From: Streptomyces aidingensis
GTDB taxonomy: Bacteria > Actinomycetota > Actinomycetes > Streptomycetales > Streptomycetaceae
Direction: 5' to 3'
Length of the DNA: 64,000 nt
Assembly (NCBI RefSeq): GCF_900112355.1
Contig: NZ_FOLM01000002.1
Coordinates: forward strand, 510,742 to 574,741
The notes beneath the pieces were generated by a model. The model was given only the letters and a program-made list of their open reading frames with translations. It ran no database searches and was not told the origin of the DNA. Below, piece by piece: positions 1-9,497 of the stretch; the stretch's first letter is position 1; every line of letters begins with the position of its first letter. A program made the translations under genes and the position numbers.

Positions 1-93
1 CTGGCCGTCCACCCTGGCCGCCAGCGCGATGAGCTCCTGAGCGTCCCGCACATCCGTCGCCGACACTTCGTCCAGTACCACGACGTCGCTCAT
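1..93 (-). CDS. mshD: Mycothiol synthase, N-terminal fragment (window edge)
   Basis: Only the first 31 codons are in the window; the protein starts MSDVVVLDEVSATDVRDAQE and runs off the left edge. The segment (DAQELIALAARVDG) resembles the start of actinobacterial mycothiol synthase, a two-GNAT-domain enzyme that acetylates Cys-GlcN-Ins with acetyl-CoA in the last step of mycothiol synthesis. The neighbour supports this, because in S. coelicolor mshD lies next to a secreted 5'-nucleotidase gene. A TACAGT hexamer (minus strand, 105 to 100) ends six bases before the ATG and no Shine-Dalgarno is visible, so the mRNA is probably leaderless. Identity rests on a short segment plus context. Confidence 0.6.
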   Translation of the reverse strand, partial: MSDVVVLDEVSATDVRDAQELIALAARVDGQ

Positions 94-166
94 GGCCAAA
101 CTGTACGGGGCCGCCGCGCGTAATGCCGCGACGCGAACTCGCAATGTGCTGGTTACCTCTGCACCC

Positions 167-196
167 CTGACACGCTACGCGCGTAGCCCGTAGGCT
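167..196 (+). promoter_or_regulatory. Probable promoter of the 5'-nucleotidase gene with spacer palindrome
   Basis: CTGACA (167-172) and TAGGCT (191-196) are separated by 18 bp, a good vegetative-type promoter. The spacer holds a perfect 14-bp palindrome, GCTACGCGCGTAGC (174-187), where a repressor could block polymerase. Transcription would begin near 203, about 110 bases before the start codon. Confidence 0.5.
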
Positions 197-312
197 GCGG
201 TCCACATCCGTGCCGCCTCGGGCCGAGGCAAGCACCTCAAGGCCCCGGACCCCCGGGCCGGTTCACGGCCCCGTGTCCCCGGACCGACTCGCGTGAAAGG
301 GAACAGCCCCGC

Positions 313-2133
313 ATGCAACGCCCCACTCTCACCCGGCTGCCCGGCTCGCGCCACCGCAGAATCACCGCGGCGCTCGCCACGGCTCTCACCGGCGCACTGG
401 TCCTCGCCCTGCCCGCCACCCAGGCATCAGCCGGCGGCGGCCACCACGGCGGCGGCAAGCACAAGCCCGGCAAGCCGCCCGCCACCACCGAACTCCAGGT
501 ACTGGCCCTCAACGACCTGCACGGCGCGCTGGAGCCCCCGAGCGGCTCCGGCGGACGCGTCACCCATCTGCACGAGGACGGCACCACCTCGACCATCGAG
601 GCGGGCGGCGTCGAGTACCTGGCCACCGCGCTGCGCGAGGCACGCGAAGGCCACAAGCGGTCGGTCACCGTGGCCGCCGGAGACATGGTCGGCGCCACCC
701 CGCTGCTCTCCGCCCTCTTCCACGACGAGCCCACCATCGAGGCGCTGAACCTCATGGACATGGACGTGGTGGGCGTGGGCAACCACGAGTTCGACGAGGG
801 CTGGGAGGAGCTGGTCCGGCTCCAGGACGGCGGCTGCCACCCCGAGGACGGCTGCTATGTGGACGGCCGCACCTACGAGGGCTCGGACTTCCCCTTCCTG
901 GCCGCCAACGTGGTCCACGAGGACACCGGCAAGCCGATCCTCGCGCCCTATGTCATCAAGAACCTCAAGGGCGCCAAGGTCGGCTTCATCGGCGTGACCC
1001 TGGAGGGCACCGCCGACATCGTCACCCAGTCCGGGATCGAGGGCATCGCCTTCCTGGACGAGGCCGAGACCATCAACAAGTACGCCAAGCAGCTCAAGCG
1101 CAGGGGCGTCAACGCGGTCATCGCCCTGGTCCACGAGGGCGGCTATCCGGCCTCCTCGGCCTACAACGCGGACTGCGGCCCGGGCGGCGCCAACCTCTCC
1201 GGCCCGATCGTGGAGATCTCGCAGAACACCACGCCGATGGTGGACGCGCTGGTCACCGGCCACACCCACCAGCCGTATGTGTGCTCCATGCCGGACCCGG
1301 CGGGCAATGAGCGGCTGGTCACCTCGGCGGCCTCCAACGGGCGGCTGTTCACCGAGCTGACCATGGAGTACGACTGGCGCAAGCGCGACATCGTGCGGGC
1401 CTCGGTCTCCGGCTCCAATGTGGTCGTCGAGCGGGAGCGGGCCGCCGCGGACCTGACCGGCCTGATCGGCTTCTGGGACGCGCTGGCCGGTCCGCTCGGC
1501 GCCCGCCCGGTCGGCTGGATCGCCGAGGACATCAACGAGGACCGGAACCTTCCCGAGACCCCGCTGGGCAATCTGATCGCCGATGCCCAGCTTGCCCACG
1601 CCCGGACCGTGGACCCGTCCACCGACCTCGCCCTGATGAACCCCGGCGGCATCCGCACCGACCTGGTCCACGCCGCCTCGGGAGACGAGGGCGACGGCGT
1701 GGTGACCTTCGAAGAGGCCTTCACCGTCCAGCCGTTCACCAACTACGTGCACATCATCGACCTCAGCGGCGAGCAGTTGCTGGCCGTGCTGCACGAGCAG
1801 GTCACCGGCGGCAACGCGGAGGCCAACCGCATCCTCCAGCCCTCCGAGGGCTTCGGCTACACGCTGGACCTGACCAGGACCGGCGCGGACCGGATCGTCG
1901 CCGGCTCCGTCACCATCGGCGGCGAGCCGCTGGACCCGGCCGCCACCTACCGGGTCGCGGTCAACTCCTTCCTGGCCGGCGGCGGCGACGCCTTCCCGAC
2001 CCTGGCCGAGGGCGGCAACACGGTGGTCGGCGGCATCGACGTCGACGCCCTCGCCGACTACCTGACCGCCCACTCCTCCCCGGAGAACCCCCTGACCGCC
2101 CCGGCGGCCGACCGCATCACCGTCATCCGGTAA
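313..2133 (+). CDS. Secreted 5'-nucleotidase (UshA-type)
   Basis: A 606-residue two-domain secreted phosphoesterase that hydrolyses nucleotides or other phosphate esters outside the cell. A signal peptide occupies about residues 1-35 (RR, a long Ala/Leu core, then an ASA-type cleavage site). The metallophosphatase motifs are LNDLHGALEP near residue 65, GNHEFDEG near 157 and GHTHQP near 316. The C-terminal 5'-nucleotidase domain includes NPGGIRTDL near 442, the substrate-binding loop. Length is normal. Phosphate scavenging is the likely role; the orthologue in S. coelicolor is, as I recall, PhoP-controlled, but I found no convincing PHO box here. It is monocistronic, closed by a strong hairpin. 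Confidence 0.93.
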   Translation: MQRPTLTRLPGSRHRRITAALATALTGALVLALPATQASAGGGHHGGGKHKPGKPPATTELQVLALNDLHGALEPPSGSGGRVTHLHEDGTTSTIEAGGVEYLATALREAREGHKRSVTVAAGDMVGATPLLSALFHDEPTIEALNLMDMDVVGVGNHEFDEGWEELVRLQDGGCHPEDGCYVDGRTYEGSDFPFLAANVVHEDTGKPILAPYVIKNLKGAKVGFIGVTLEGTADIVTQSGIEGIAFLDEAETINKYAKQLKRRGVNAVIALVHEGGYPASSAYNADCGPGGANLSGPIVEISQNTTPMVDALVTGHTHQPYVCSMPDPAGNERLVTSAASNGRLFTELTMEYDWRKRDIVRASVSGSNVVVERERAAADLTGLIGFWDALAGPLGARPVGWIAEDINEDRNLPETPLGNLIADAQLAHARTVDPSTDLALMNPGGIRTDLVHAASGDEGDGVVTFEEAFTVQPFTNYVHIIDLSGEQLLAVLHEQVTGGNAEANRILQPSEGFGYTLDLTRTGADRIVAGSVTIGGEPLDPAATYRVAVNSFLAGGGDAFPTLAEGGNTVVGGIDVDALADYLTAHSSPENPLTAPAADRITVIR

Positions 2134-2156
2134 CCCGGCACCGCCCCCTCCCACCA

Positions 2157-2197
2157 CCGGACGGCCGGTGTCCCGCCCCGGGACACCGGCCGTCCGG
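2157..2197 (+). terminator. Terminator hairpin after the 5'-nucleotidase
   Basis: A perfect 19-bp inverted repeat (2157-2175 with 2179-2197) around a 3-base loop begins 23 bases after the stop codon. It has no U-tract, as is usual in Streptomyces. Confidence 0.85.
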
Positions 2198-2237
2198 ATG
2201 CCGGGGCGCGGGGCGGGGTGAGCGGTTCGGGTGAGAG

Positions 2238-2266
2238 TTCACGGGCACGTGGGAGCAAGGTACGGT
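2238..2266 (+). promoter_or_regulatory. Promoter of the SoxR-type regulator
   Basis: TTCACG (2238-2243), a 17-bp spacer and TACGGT (2261-2266). The ATG follows six bases later, so the transcript should be leaderless. Confidence 0.5.
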
Positions 2267-2272
2267 CGGGGC

Positions 2273-2791
2273 ATGAGCGGGCGTGGTGGCGGGGCGCTGA
2301 TCAGCAGGGAGCTGACCATCGGGCAGCTGGCGGAGCGCAGCGGGGTGGCCACCTCGGCGCTGCGGTTCTACGAGACACAGGGACTGATCAGCAGCCGGCG
2401 CACCTCCGGGAACCAGCGCCGCTACGCCCGGGACATGCTGCGGCGGGTGGCGTTCATCCGGGTCTCGCAGAACCTCGGCATCCCGCTGAACGCGATCCGG
2501 GACGCGCTCGCCCAGTTGCCCGAGGGGCGCACGCCCACCCCGGAGGACTGGGCGCGGGTCTCCGGGTGGTGGCGCAAGGACCTGGACCGGCGGATCGCCC
2601 AGCTCACCCAGTTGCGGGACCACCTCAGCGAATGCATCGGCTGCGGCTGTCTCTCGCTCAGCGACTGCATGCTGGCCAACCCCTATGACGTGCTGGGCGG
2701 GCAGGGCCCGGGCGCCCGCCGCTTCGAGGACTGCGACATGGCGGGCGGCGGCGCCCCCGGGTCCTGCCCGCCGGCCTCAGCGGCCGGCTGA
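2273..2791 (+). CDS. soxR: SoxR-family [2Fe-2S] MerR regulator
   Basis: A 172-residue MerR-family activator. The N-terminal winged helix ([21 protein letters not shown]) is followed by a dimerisation helix and the four-cysteine cluster C121-IG-C124-G-C126-LSLSD-C132, which is the signature of the redox-active [2Fe-2S] SoxR group. Such regulators respond to redox-cycling compounds and switch on export and detoxification genes. The residues after 140 form a longer tail than enterobacterial SoxR, as is usual in streptomycetes. No obvious target gene adjoins it; the neighbouring glycosyltransferase is convergent and the two 3' ends overlap by 15 bp. The start is the ATG just after a -10 hexamer. 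Confidence 0.88.
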   Translation: MSGRGGGALISRELTIGQLAERSGVATSALRFYETQGLISSRRTSGNQRRYARDMLRRVAFIRVSQNLGIPLNAIRDALAQLPEGRTPTPEDWARVSGWWRKDLDRRIAQLTQLRDHLSECIGCGCLSLSDCMLANPYDVLGGQGPGARRFEDCDMAGGGAPGSCPPASAAG

Positions 2792-4942
2792 GGCGGCCGG
2801 GGCGGCCGGGGCGTCGGTCATGGCCAGGGCGAGGGCATTGCGGTGGGTGAACACCGGCCGCAGCCGGGTCGGGCCGTACTCCGGGTGGCGCAGCACCACG
2901 GCGGGGTAGCGGTCGGTGCGGCGGCGGTCCGGGATGTCCCCGCCGATCCGGCCCAGGCTCACCGTGCCGCGGCCGGGGCCGGGCCGGTAGCGCAGCTCCG
3001 CCACGGTGTCCGGTCCGGCGGTGCGGTGGCGCAGCGCCTCGGCGTAGTCCACGGAGAACTCCAGCCGGTCCGGGGCACCGGCCACGGTGCGGACCGCCAC
3101 GTCCCAGTCGGGGCCCAGCAACACGCGGGGACGGGGGCCGGGGGCCCGGCCGGCCGGGGCGAGCACCCGGGCGGTGACGGTGAACCCGCTCTCCCCCGGC
3201 AGCACCTGCTCGATCTCGGCGTGCGCGTGCCGCAGCCAGGCCCGGACCGCCAGGGTGCCGTCGGCCGTGGCATACGGCACCCAGTGGCGCAGACCCCGCT
3301 GGTCCACGGTGGGGGGAAGGGTGAGCAGGGGCGCGGTGTCGAGCAGCCGGGCGGCGACCGGCGGGCCGGCGGCCTCCGCCGGGGTGCCCGGCGGCGTCCC
3401 GCGCGGGGCGAGCCGGCAGTCCCAGCGGCCCTCGCCCAGGATGTGGTGGGCACGGGAGAGCAGGGCGGCGGGCCGGCCGCCGGGCTGCTGCTCGGTCAGC
3501 GGCAGGCGGAGGGTGGTGGGCGTGCCGCGCAGCCGGAGCACCAGATCGAGCGGAGCACCGGCGGAGGCGGCGGAGGCCGGGATGTCCTCGAAGGCGATCA
3601 GCAGCGAGCCGTCCTCGGTGACCGTGCAGCGGGCCGCCGCCGGCCGCGGCCGGCGGGCGCGGCGGCGCACCGCGGCGAGCCGGGCGGCGGTGCGGGCGGC
3701 CAGCTCGCCGGCGTCGAACGCGGCCCCGGCCACGGCGGCGGACAGGCCCCCGGGACGGCGGACGGCGCAGCCGCCCGGACGCCGCCGGGCCAGGTCGTGC
3801 AGCAGGCCGGTCCAGCGCTCGGCGAGGCCGGCCGGGTCGTAGCGGGCGCCGGTGCGCAGCCCGGCCTCGCCCATGGCGCGCCGCCGCCCGGGGTCCTCGA
3901 TCAGCTCCAGCAGGGCGTCGGCCAGGGCGTCGCTGCCGCCCTCCAGCGGCACCAGCAAGCCGTCCACGCCAGGGGTGATGATCTCCGCGGGACCGTACGG
4001 GCAGTCGGTGGAGACCACCGGCACCCCGCACCGCATGGCCTCCACGATCGTCATGCCGAAGGATTCGCCGTCCGAGGCCACGGCGGCGACCGCGGCCTTG
4101 GCCCACTCGCTCTCCACCGGCGCCACCGCCCCCATCAGCCGCACCCGGTCGCCCAGTCCGAGGGCGTCGATCGTGCGGCGCAGCCGTCCCTCGGTGCGGC
4201 CCCGGCCGTAGATGCGCAGCTCCCAGTCGGGCCGGACGGTGACCACCTTGGCGAACGCCTCGATCAGCCGGTCGAAGCGCTTGATCGGGATCAGCCGGCC
4301 GACCGCGACCACCAGCCGGGAGTCCTGGTCCGGGCCGGGCAGTCGCAGCTCCGGGTCGGGCGCGGGCACCGCGTTGGGCAGGGCGGTGACGGTGGCCCCG
4401 GAGCCGGCCGGCAGGGCGGCCCGCCAGGCGCGGGCGTCCGCCTCCGAGACGGTGACATAGGCGTCCAGGCAGGAGACGGCGGCCAGCATCTGCTCGCGCA
4501 GCTCGGGGTTGTGGGAGTCCAGGGTGCGGTGTTCCTGGCCGATCCGCAGACAGCGGTCGGGGCCGTAGGCGGCGAGGTGGCCGACCAGCAGGGGGCGGGT
4601 GGCGATCACCGCGTCGGCACGGGTGCGGCGCAGATAGGCGGCGACCCGCCGGTCGACCAGTCTGCTGGGCGGCACCGCGCCGCCGGCCGGTCCGGGGTCG
4701 TGGAACATGGCGCTGGACCGCCGGGCGGAGGGATGCGTCCAGCGCCACAGCCGGTGCCGGGCGTCGATCAGCGGCACCAGCCGCACCCGTGGGTCGAGCG
4801 GGAAGCGGGGCGCGTCACCGCGCCGGAACACGCTGACGATCTCCACATCGTGATGGGCACTCAGCCCGGAGGCCAGATTGGCCACGGCCCGGACCGTGCC
4901 GCCGATGCCGTACATGTTGTAGACCAGGAACGCGATCTTCAT
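2777..4942 (-). CDS. GT4-type glycosyltransferase with extra C-terminal domain
   Basis: A 721-residue cytoplasmic glycosyltransferase. It starts [16 protein letters not shown], the typical GT-B N-terminal fold, and carries the donor-binding half with [17 protein letters not shown] and the EX7E motif ESFGMTIVE, followed by the usual loop [17 protein letters not shown]. About 310 residues follow the GT module with no motif I recognise; a similar C-terminal domain occurs on streptomycete enzymes that act on cell-wall polymers, so a wall glycopolymer is a plausible acceptor, but this is inference. It is transcribed alone and converges on the SoxR gene. G-rich tandem repeats lie in its upstream region. 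Confidence 0.8.
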   Translation of the reverse strand: MKIAFLVYNMYGIGGTVRAVANLASGLSAHHDVEIVSVFRRGDAPRFPLDPRVRLVPLIDARHRLWRWTHPSARRSSAMFHDPGPAGGAVPPSRLVDRRVAAYLRRTRADAVIATRPLLVGHLAAYGPDRCLRIGQEHRTLDSHNPELREQMLAAVSCLDAYVTVSEADARAWRAALPAGSGATVTALPNAVPAPDPELRLPGPDQDSRLVVAVGRLIPIKRFDRLIEAFAKVVTVRPDWELRIYGRGRTEGRLRRTIDALGLGDRVRLMGAVAPVESEWAKAAVAAVASDGESFGMTIVEAMRCGVPVVSTDCPYGPAEIITPGVDGLLVPLEGGSDALADALLELIEDPGRRRAMGEAGLRTGARYDPAGLAERWTGLLHDLARRRPGGCAVRRPGGLSAAVAGAAFDAGELAARTAARLAAVRRRARRPRPAAARCTVTEDGSLLIAFEDIPASAASAGAPLDLVLRLRGTPTTLRLPLTEQQPGGRPAALLSRAHHILGEGRWDCRLAPRGTPPGTPAEAAGPPVAARLLDTAPLLTLPPTVDQRGLRHWVPYATADGTLAVRAWLRHAHAEIEQVLPGESGFTVTARVLAPAGRAPGPRPRVLLGPDWDVAVRTVAGAPDRLEFSVDYAEALRHRTAGPDTVAELRYRPGPGRGTVSLGRIGGDIPDRRRTDRYPAVVLRHPEYGPTRLRPVFTHRNALALAMTDAPAAPAASAGR

Positions 4943-4979
4943 CTTCGGCCTCCGGGCGCGGGCTGCGGCGGTGCGGACA

Positions 4980-5030
4980 GGGGACTGAGGACTGAAGTAC
5001 TGGGGACTGGGGACTGGGGAGTGGGGGAGG
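4980..5030. repeat. G-rich 7-bp tandem repeats upstream of the glycosyltransferase gene
   Basis: Degenerate heptamer repeats of the type GGACTGG/GGACTGA occupy the 5' flank of the minus-strand glycosyltransferase gene, 40-90 bases before its start. Copy number could vary between strains and affect expression. Confidence 0.7.
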
Positions 5031-5236
5031 AGGCGGACGAGGGCTGACGGGCGGGCGGGGACCGGCCGGCGACGCGGACACCGGCGGAAAGCGAGAGCGA
5101 CGGCCCCCGGGGGCGGGAAGGCCGGGAAGGCCCGGTTCGTCCCATCATGCGCTGCCCGCTCACCGTGGGGCAGCCGCCACGCGGGCCGCGCGGCGGGGAG
5201 CACGCCGCCTTCCGTGCCCGGCCGTGCCCGGCCCGG

Positions 5237-6667
5237 TCAGTGCCGGGGGACCGGGCCGTCGGGCGGCGGTTCCGGGGCGCCGGGAAGCCGGAGGTTGGCC
5301 ACGGTGCCGCCGCCCGGCGCCGGGGCCAGCCCCACCTCGCCGCCGCACTCGCGCACCGTACGGGCCACGATCGACAGCCCAAGACCGGAGCCCGGCAGGC
5401 CGCGGGCGTCCGGCGAGCGCCAGAACCGTTCCCAGACATGCGGCAGCTCATCCGCCGGAATGCCCGGGCCATGGTCCCGGATGCGCAGCTCGCCGTCCCG
5501 CAGCGTCACCGCCACGCTGCCGCCGCCCGCGCCGAACTTCACCGCGTTGTCCAGCAGATTGACCACCGCCCGCTCCAGCGCGGCCGGCTCGGCCCGCACA
5601 TACCAGGGGTCCAGCTCGGTGCTGATCTCCAGCCCCCGGGCGCGCAGCCGGGCCCGGGCCGCGGCCCGCTGGGCGATCTCGTGCAGCCCGGTGATCTCCC
5701 GCGCCCGCCCGGAGCGCTCCGGCCGGGACAGTTCCTGAAGATCGCCGACCAGCGTGCCCAGCTCGCCGAGCTGCGCGGTGACCGAGTCCATCAGCTCCCG
5801 CCGCACCCCGGGCGCCAGCGGACGGCCGGAGGTCTCGCTGCGCGTCAGCAGCTCGACATTGGTGCGCAGCGAGGTCAGCGGGGTGCGCAGCTCATGACCG
5901 GCGTCCGCGATGAGCTGCTGCTGGAGTTCCCGGGACGAGGCCAGGGCCGCGGTCATGGAGTTGAACGCCCGGGAGAGCCGGGCCAGCTCGTCGTCGCCCT
6001 CGGCCGGGATGCGGACCGAGAGATCCTCGGTGCGGGCGATGTGCTCGGCGGCCTCGGTGAGCCGGTCCACCGGACGCAGCCCGGCCCGGGCCAGCAGTAC
6101 CCCCACCCCGGCCGCGCCCACCACGCCGGCCGCGGCCACCGCGGCCAGCACCAGGGCGAGCGCCCGCAGCGGGTCGTTCACCTCGTCCATCGGGCGGGCC
6201 ACGGTCAGCGCCACCGGGCCCTGGAGCAGGCCCTCGGCGTCCACCCCGGGCAGGTGCCGGGTGAGCACCCGGTACGCGGAGCCGTCCGTGCCGGTCACCG
6301 TGTGCAGGGCGGAGGCCCGCTGGTCGGCGGCCACCGCCCGGTCCGCCGCCGCCACCTCCAGACCGATGTCACCGAAGATCACGCACCGCTGCCCCCGGCT
6401 GTCGACGAGCTGGGCGATGTCGCCGAACGGGCTGGGTCCCCGCTCCCCCGGCCCGCCGGAGTCGTCGGCCATGCAGTCGGTCACCCGGGCCCGCTCCAGC
6501 AGGTTGACCGGGATACGGCTCTCCTGGAGCCGTTCGTCCAGGGAGGCCAGCAACTGGCCGCGCACCAGGAACCAGGCGGAGAGCGCGATGGCGGCCACGG
6601 CCAGGGCGACGGCGGCGGCGGTCAGCGCGGCCAGGCGGGTGCGCAGCGGCAGAGCGGACGGGTTCAC
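5237..6667 (-). CDS. Sensor histidine kinase (MprB/CssS-like)
   Basis: A 476-residue membrane sensor kinase. The first membrane segment is at about residues 12-36, then an extracellular sensor region of some 125 residues, a second segment near 165-190 and a HAMP linker. The HisKA H-box is AGHELRTPLTSLRTN, and the ATPase part has NLLDNAVKF (N box), GPGIP and GSGLGLSIV. All catalytic motifs are intact. The start is a GTG, and the gene lies 37 bases after its response regulator in the same operon. With an HtrA-like protease 1 kb away, envelope-stress sensing in the manner of mycobacterial MprAB is a reasonable inference. Confidence 0.87.
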   Translation of the reverse strand: MNPSALPLRTRLAALTAAAVALAVAAIALSAWFLVRGQLLASLDERLQESRIPVNLLERARVTDCMADDSGGPGERGPSPFGDIAQLVDSRGQRCVIFGDIGLEVAAADRAVAADQRASALHTVTGTDGSAYRVLTRHLPGVDAEGLLQGPVALTVARPMDEVNDPLRALALVLAAVAAAGVVGAAGVGVLLARAGLRPVDRLTEAAEHIARTEDLSVRIPAEGDDELARLSRAFNSMTAALASSRELQQQLIADAGHELRTPLTSLRTNVELLTRSETSGRPLAPGVRRELMDSVTAQLGELGTLVGDLQELSRPERSGRAREITGLHEIAQRAAARARLRARGLEISTELDPWYVRAEPAALERAVVNLLDNAVKFGAGGGSVAVTLRDGELRIRDHGPGIPADELPHVWERFWRSPDARGLPGSGLGLSIVARTVRECGGEVGLAPAPGGGTVANLRLPGAPEPPPDGPVPRH

Positions 6668-6704
6668 CGCCCGCGCGCCTTCCGCACGGCGGGGCCGCTC
6701 CTCG

Positions 6705-7445
6705 TCATGGGCGCGGCTCCCGCAGGGTGTAGCCCACCCCGCGCACGGTCTGCACCAGCCGCGGCTCGCCGCCCGCCTCGGTCTTGCGGCGCAGATACAT
6801 CACATACACATCGAGCGAATTGGAGGACGGCTCGTAGTCGAAGCCCCAGACCTCGCGCAGGATCTGCTCCCGGGTGAGCACCTGGCGGGGGTGGGTGAGG
6901 AAGAGTTCCAGCAGGGTGAACTCGGTACGGGTCAGCTCCACCGGACGGCCGCCCCGGGTGACCTCCCGGGTGGCCAGGTCCATCCGCAGACCGGCGAAGG
7001 ACAGCACCTCGGTACCGGGCGGGCTGCCGGGGCCGCCGGCCTCCGGGCCCTGCCCGGCATAGCCGGAACGGCGCAGCAGCGCCCGCAGCCGGGCCAGCAG
7101 CTCGTCCAGCTCGAACGGTTTGACCAGGTAGTCGTCGGCCCCGGCGTCCAGGCCGGTGACCCGGTCCCCCACGGTGTCCCGGGCGGTGAGCATCAGGATC
7201 GGGACCCGGTTGCCGGCCGAGCGCAGCCGCCGCGCCACGGTCAGCCCGTCCATCCGCGGCATCAGCACATCCAGCACCACGGCATCCGCCGCCGGTTCGC
7301 CGGCGGCGGCCAGCAGCCGGTCCAGTGCCTCCCGGCCGTCGCCCGCGGTCTCGGTGCGGTAGCCCTCGAAGGCCAGCGCCCGGCTCAGCGCCTCCCGGAC
7401 GGCCGGCTCGTCGTCCACGATCAGCACCCGGGAACGGTCGCTCAT
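6705..7445 (-). CDS. OmpR-family response regulator (MprA-like)
   Basis: A 246-residue regulator. The receiver domain has the acidic pair in LIVDDEP, the phosphoacceptor Asp in [12 protein letters not shown] and the conserved Lys in DDYLVKPF. A Gly/Pro-rich linker leads to the winged-helix DNA-binding domain ([20 protein letters not shown] to the C-terminal [11 protein letters not shown]). It is the first gene of the operon with the downstream kinase. The closest plausible target is the HtrA-like protease gene, whose upstream region has a perfect 20-bp palindrome. Another ATG lies three codons upstream; I use the one giving [14 protein letters not shown]. Confidence 0.9.
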   Translation of the reverse strand: MSDRSRVLIVDDEPAVREALSRALAFEGYRTETAGDGREALDRLLAAAGEPAADAVVLDVLMPRMDGLTVARRLRSAGNRVPILMLTARDTVGDRVTGLDAGADDYLVKPFELDELLARLRALLRRSGYAGQGPEAGGPGSPPGTEVLSFAGLRMDLATREVTRGGRPVELTRTEFTLLELFLTHPRQVLTREQILREVWGFDYEPSSNSLDVYVMYLRRKTEAGGEPRLVQTVRGVGYTLREPRP

Positions 7446-7501
7446 GGCTTCCAGTCTGGCACCCTCGGTCTCCCGCGGCACGGCCGGGACATCCCCGCCG
7501 G

Positions 7502-8320
7502 ATGTCCCCCGAGGAGGTCTACGACCGGATCGCCGGCGATCTGCGGGCGGCGCGCAGGCTGCGCCGGATGTCCACCCCGCGCGGCAGGGGCGTCGGCGAT
7601 CTGCTCGGCGAGCCGCTGCCCGGCGGCCCCGGCGGCCCCGGCGGCCGCCCGTACACCGATCTGGACGAGTTCTGCCGCCGTGCCCTGCTCCAGGGCTTCG
7701 ACCTGCATCAGCGGCACGGGCGCGGCCTGCTGCCGGCCGGGCTGGTGCAGGAGATCCGGGCGCTGGCGCAGCCGCCGCTGCCCTGGGACGCCCGGCTGGC
7801 CCGCTGGTTCGACGAGTTCGTGCCCCGGCCGGAGCCGGTGCGCAGCTTCGCCCGGCCCGCCCGGCGCCAGGCGGCCACCCCGGACATTCCGCGGGCCGGG
7901 CGGTACTTCCCGCCCGAGGAGGTGGCCCGCTGCACCTTCGGAGTGGTGCTGGACACCTCCGGCTCGATGAACCGGACACTGCTGGGCAAGGCGCTGGGCG
8001 CGATCGCCTCCTACGCCGAGGCCCGTGAGGTGCCGGCCGCGCGGGTGGTGTTCTGCGATGCCGCGCCGCACGACGCCGGCTATCTGCCGGTGGCCGGGAT
8101 CGCCGGCCGGGTGCGGGTGCGCGGGCGGGGCGGGACCGTGCTCCAGCCGGGCATCGATCTGCTGCTGCGCGCGCCCGGCTTCCCGCCCGACGCCCCGGTG
8201 CTGGTGATCACGGACGGCGCCTGCGATGTGCTGCGCGTCCGCCGCGAGCACGCCTTTCTCCTCCCGGAGGGCCACCGGCTGCCGTTCACCCCCCGGGGAC
8301 CGGTCTTCCACCTCCGCTGA
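7502..8320 (+). CDS. VWA-like DUF2201 protein, apparently 5'-truncated
   Basis: A 272-residue protein ending in a von Willebrand A-like domain ([20 protein letters not shown] has the DxSxS metal site; [10 protein letters not shown] follows). Full-length relatives carry an N-terminal putative zinc metallopeptidase domain with an HExxH-type motif before the VYDRIA segment. Here the reading frame begins at [14 protein letters not shown], so that domain is absent. There is no Shine-Dalgarno, and the start lies only 57 bp from the divergent response regulator gene. I infer a deletion that removed the 5' half, leaving either a remnant or a free-standing VWA domain protein. Confidence 0.7.
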   Translation: MSPEEVYDRIAGDLRAARRLRRMSTPRGRGVGDLLGEPLPGGPGGPGGRPYTDLDEFCRRALLQGFDLHQRHGRGLLPAGLVQEIRALAQPPLPWDARLARWFDEFVPRPEPVRSFARPARRQAATPDIPRAGRYFPPEEVARCTFGVVLDTSGSMNRTLLGKALGAIASYAEAREVPAARVVFCDAAPHDAGYLPVAGIAGRVRVRGRGGTVLQPGIDLLLRAPGFPPDAPVLVITDGACDVLRVRREHAFLLPEGHRLPFTPRGPVFHLR

Positions 8321-8350
8321 GTCCGGCCGTGCGGCTGCGGGGGCCGGGGG

Positions 8351-9421
8351 TCAGCCGCGGCGGGTGGGGGAGGAGATGCCGGCCGTGGTGGTGCCGGAGG
8401 CGGTCCTGAGCTGGGCGAGTACGTCCTTGGCGTCGTTGACCGGGATGGCGAAGCCCAGGCCCACGCTGCCGGCTTCGCCGGTCGGGCTGTACAGCGCCGA
8501 GTTGATGCCGATGACCTGCCCGGCCATGTTGACCAGGGCGCCGCCGGAGTTGCCGGGGTTGAGCGCGGCATCGGTCTGGATGGCCCGGTAGGTGCTTGTG
8601 GTGGCGCCCGTGCCGCCCGCGCCGCCGCGCCCGGGGCCGCTGCCCCACGGGTCGCCCCAGGGCATGCTGTCCTCGCTCTGCTGCTGCACCGTCACCTCGC
8701 GCTCCAGCGCGGAGACGATACCGCTGGTCACCGTGCCGGACAGCCCGGCCGGGGAGCCGATGGCCACCACCTGGTCACCGATGGCCACGTCCGCGGAGTC
8801 GCCCAGGGCGGCCGGGGTGAGCCCGCCGACGTCCTCGGCCCTCAGCAGGGCCAGGTCGATACCGGGGTCGCTGCCGGCCACCGTGGCCTCGGCGGTGCTG
8901 CCGTCCGAGAAGGTGATCTGCACCCGGTCGGCGCCGGAGACCACATGGTGGTTGGTGAGGATCTCGCCGTCCTCGGAGACGACGACGCCGGAGCCGGTGG
9001 AGGTGGCGGTGGCGATCTCCACCACGCTGGGGGCGACCGCGGCGGCCACGTCCGCCACCGTGGCATCGGCGTCCACCGAGATCGGGCTGCCGGCGACCGG
9101 GCCGCCGGCCGCGACGGTTCCGGCGCCGCCGTCGGTGAGCCCGGCGATCAGCGCGCCCGTGCCGCCGCCGATGGCACCGGCGGCCACCGCCACCGCCGCC
9201 AGCACGGCGACCGGGCCGCTCGCCCGGCGGCGGCGCCGCCGCGCCCGCCGCGGCTCCCGTGCCTCCCCGCCGCCGTCGGCCCAGGAAGCCCAGGTGGTAC
9301 CGGCCGGTTCCGGGGTCCCGGAGGCACCGGTGGCCCAGACGGTCCCGGGCATCCGGCCGGCCCGGCCGGGGCCGCCGTACTCGTCGCTGCTGCTGGTGCT
9401 GCTGCTGCGGTTCTCGCTCAT
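8351..9421 (-). CDS. Membrane-anchored HtrA-like serine protease (S1C), no PDZ domain
   Basis: A 356-residue trypsin-fold protease. A disordered, basic cytoplasmic N-terminus (about 68 residues, ending in an Arg-rich block) precedes one membrane segment, and the protease domain is outside the cell. The triad is His in LTNHHVVSG, Asp in DPGIDLALL and Ser in LNPGNSGGAL. It ends shortly after the protease fold, so the usual PDZ domain is missing. The expected role is degradation of misfolded exported proteins. The MprAB-like two-component system nearby and the palindrome at 9454-9473 suggest stress-induced expression. Start: the ATG giving MSENRSSS. Confidence 0.87.
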   Translation of the reverse strand: MSENRSSSTSSSDEYGGPGRAGRMPGTVWATGASGTPEPAGTTWASWADGGGEAREPRRARRRRRRASGPVAVLAAVAVAAGAIGGGTGALIAGLTDGGAGTVAAGGPVAGSPISVDADATVADVAAAVAPSVVEIATATSTGSGVVVSEDGEILTNHHVVSGADRVQITFSDGSTAEATVAGSDPGIDLALLRAEDVGGLTPAALGDSADVAIGDQVVAIGSPAGLSGTVTSGIVSALEREVTVQQQSEDSMPWGDPWGSGPGRGGAGGTGATTSTYRAIQTDAALNPGNSGGALVNMAGQVIGINSALYSPTGEAGSVGLGFAIPVNDAKDVLAQLRTASGTTTAGISSPTRRG

Positions 9422-9453
9422 GGCACCGAGCGTGCGGCCGGAAGATGAGAGCA

Positions 9454-9473
9454 GTCTGAGACCCGTCTCAGAC
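9454..9473 (-). promoter_or_regulatory. 20-bp perfect palindrome upstream of the HtrA-like protease gene
   Basis: GTCTGAGACCCGTCTCAGAC has 9-bp arms and a 2-bp centre and sits 33-52 bp before the protease start codon. On the minus strand it continues into further CTCA-type half-sites, which recalls the direct-repeat binding sites of MprA-type regulators. It is a candidate operator for the response regulator at 6705-7445. Confidence 0.55.
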
Positions 9474-9497
9474 CTCTCTGCCAATCGCGCGGCGGCC

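Noticed and set aside
255..285. GTTCACGGCC near the 5'-nucleotidase start as a PHO box
   Set aside because: Only one half-site and no 11-bp partner.
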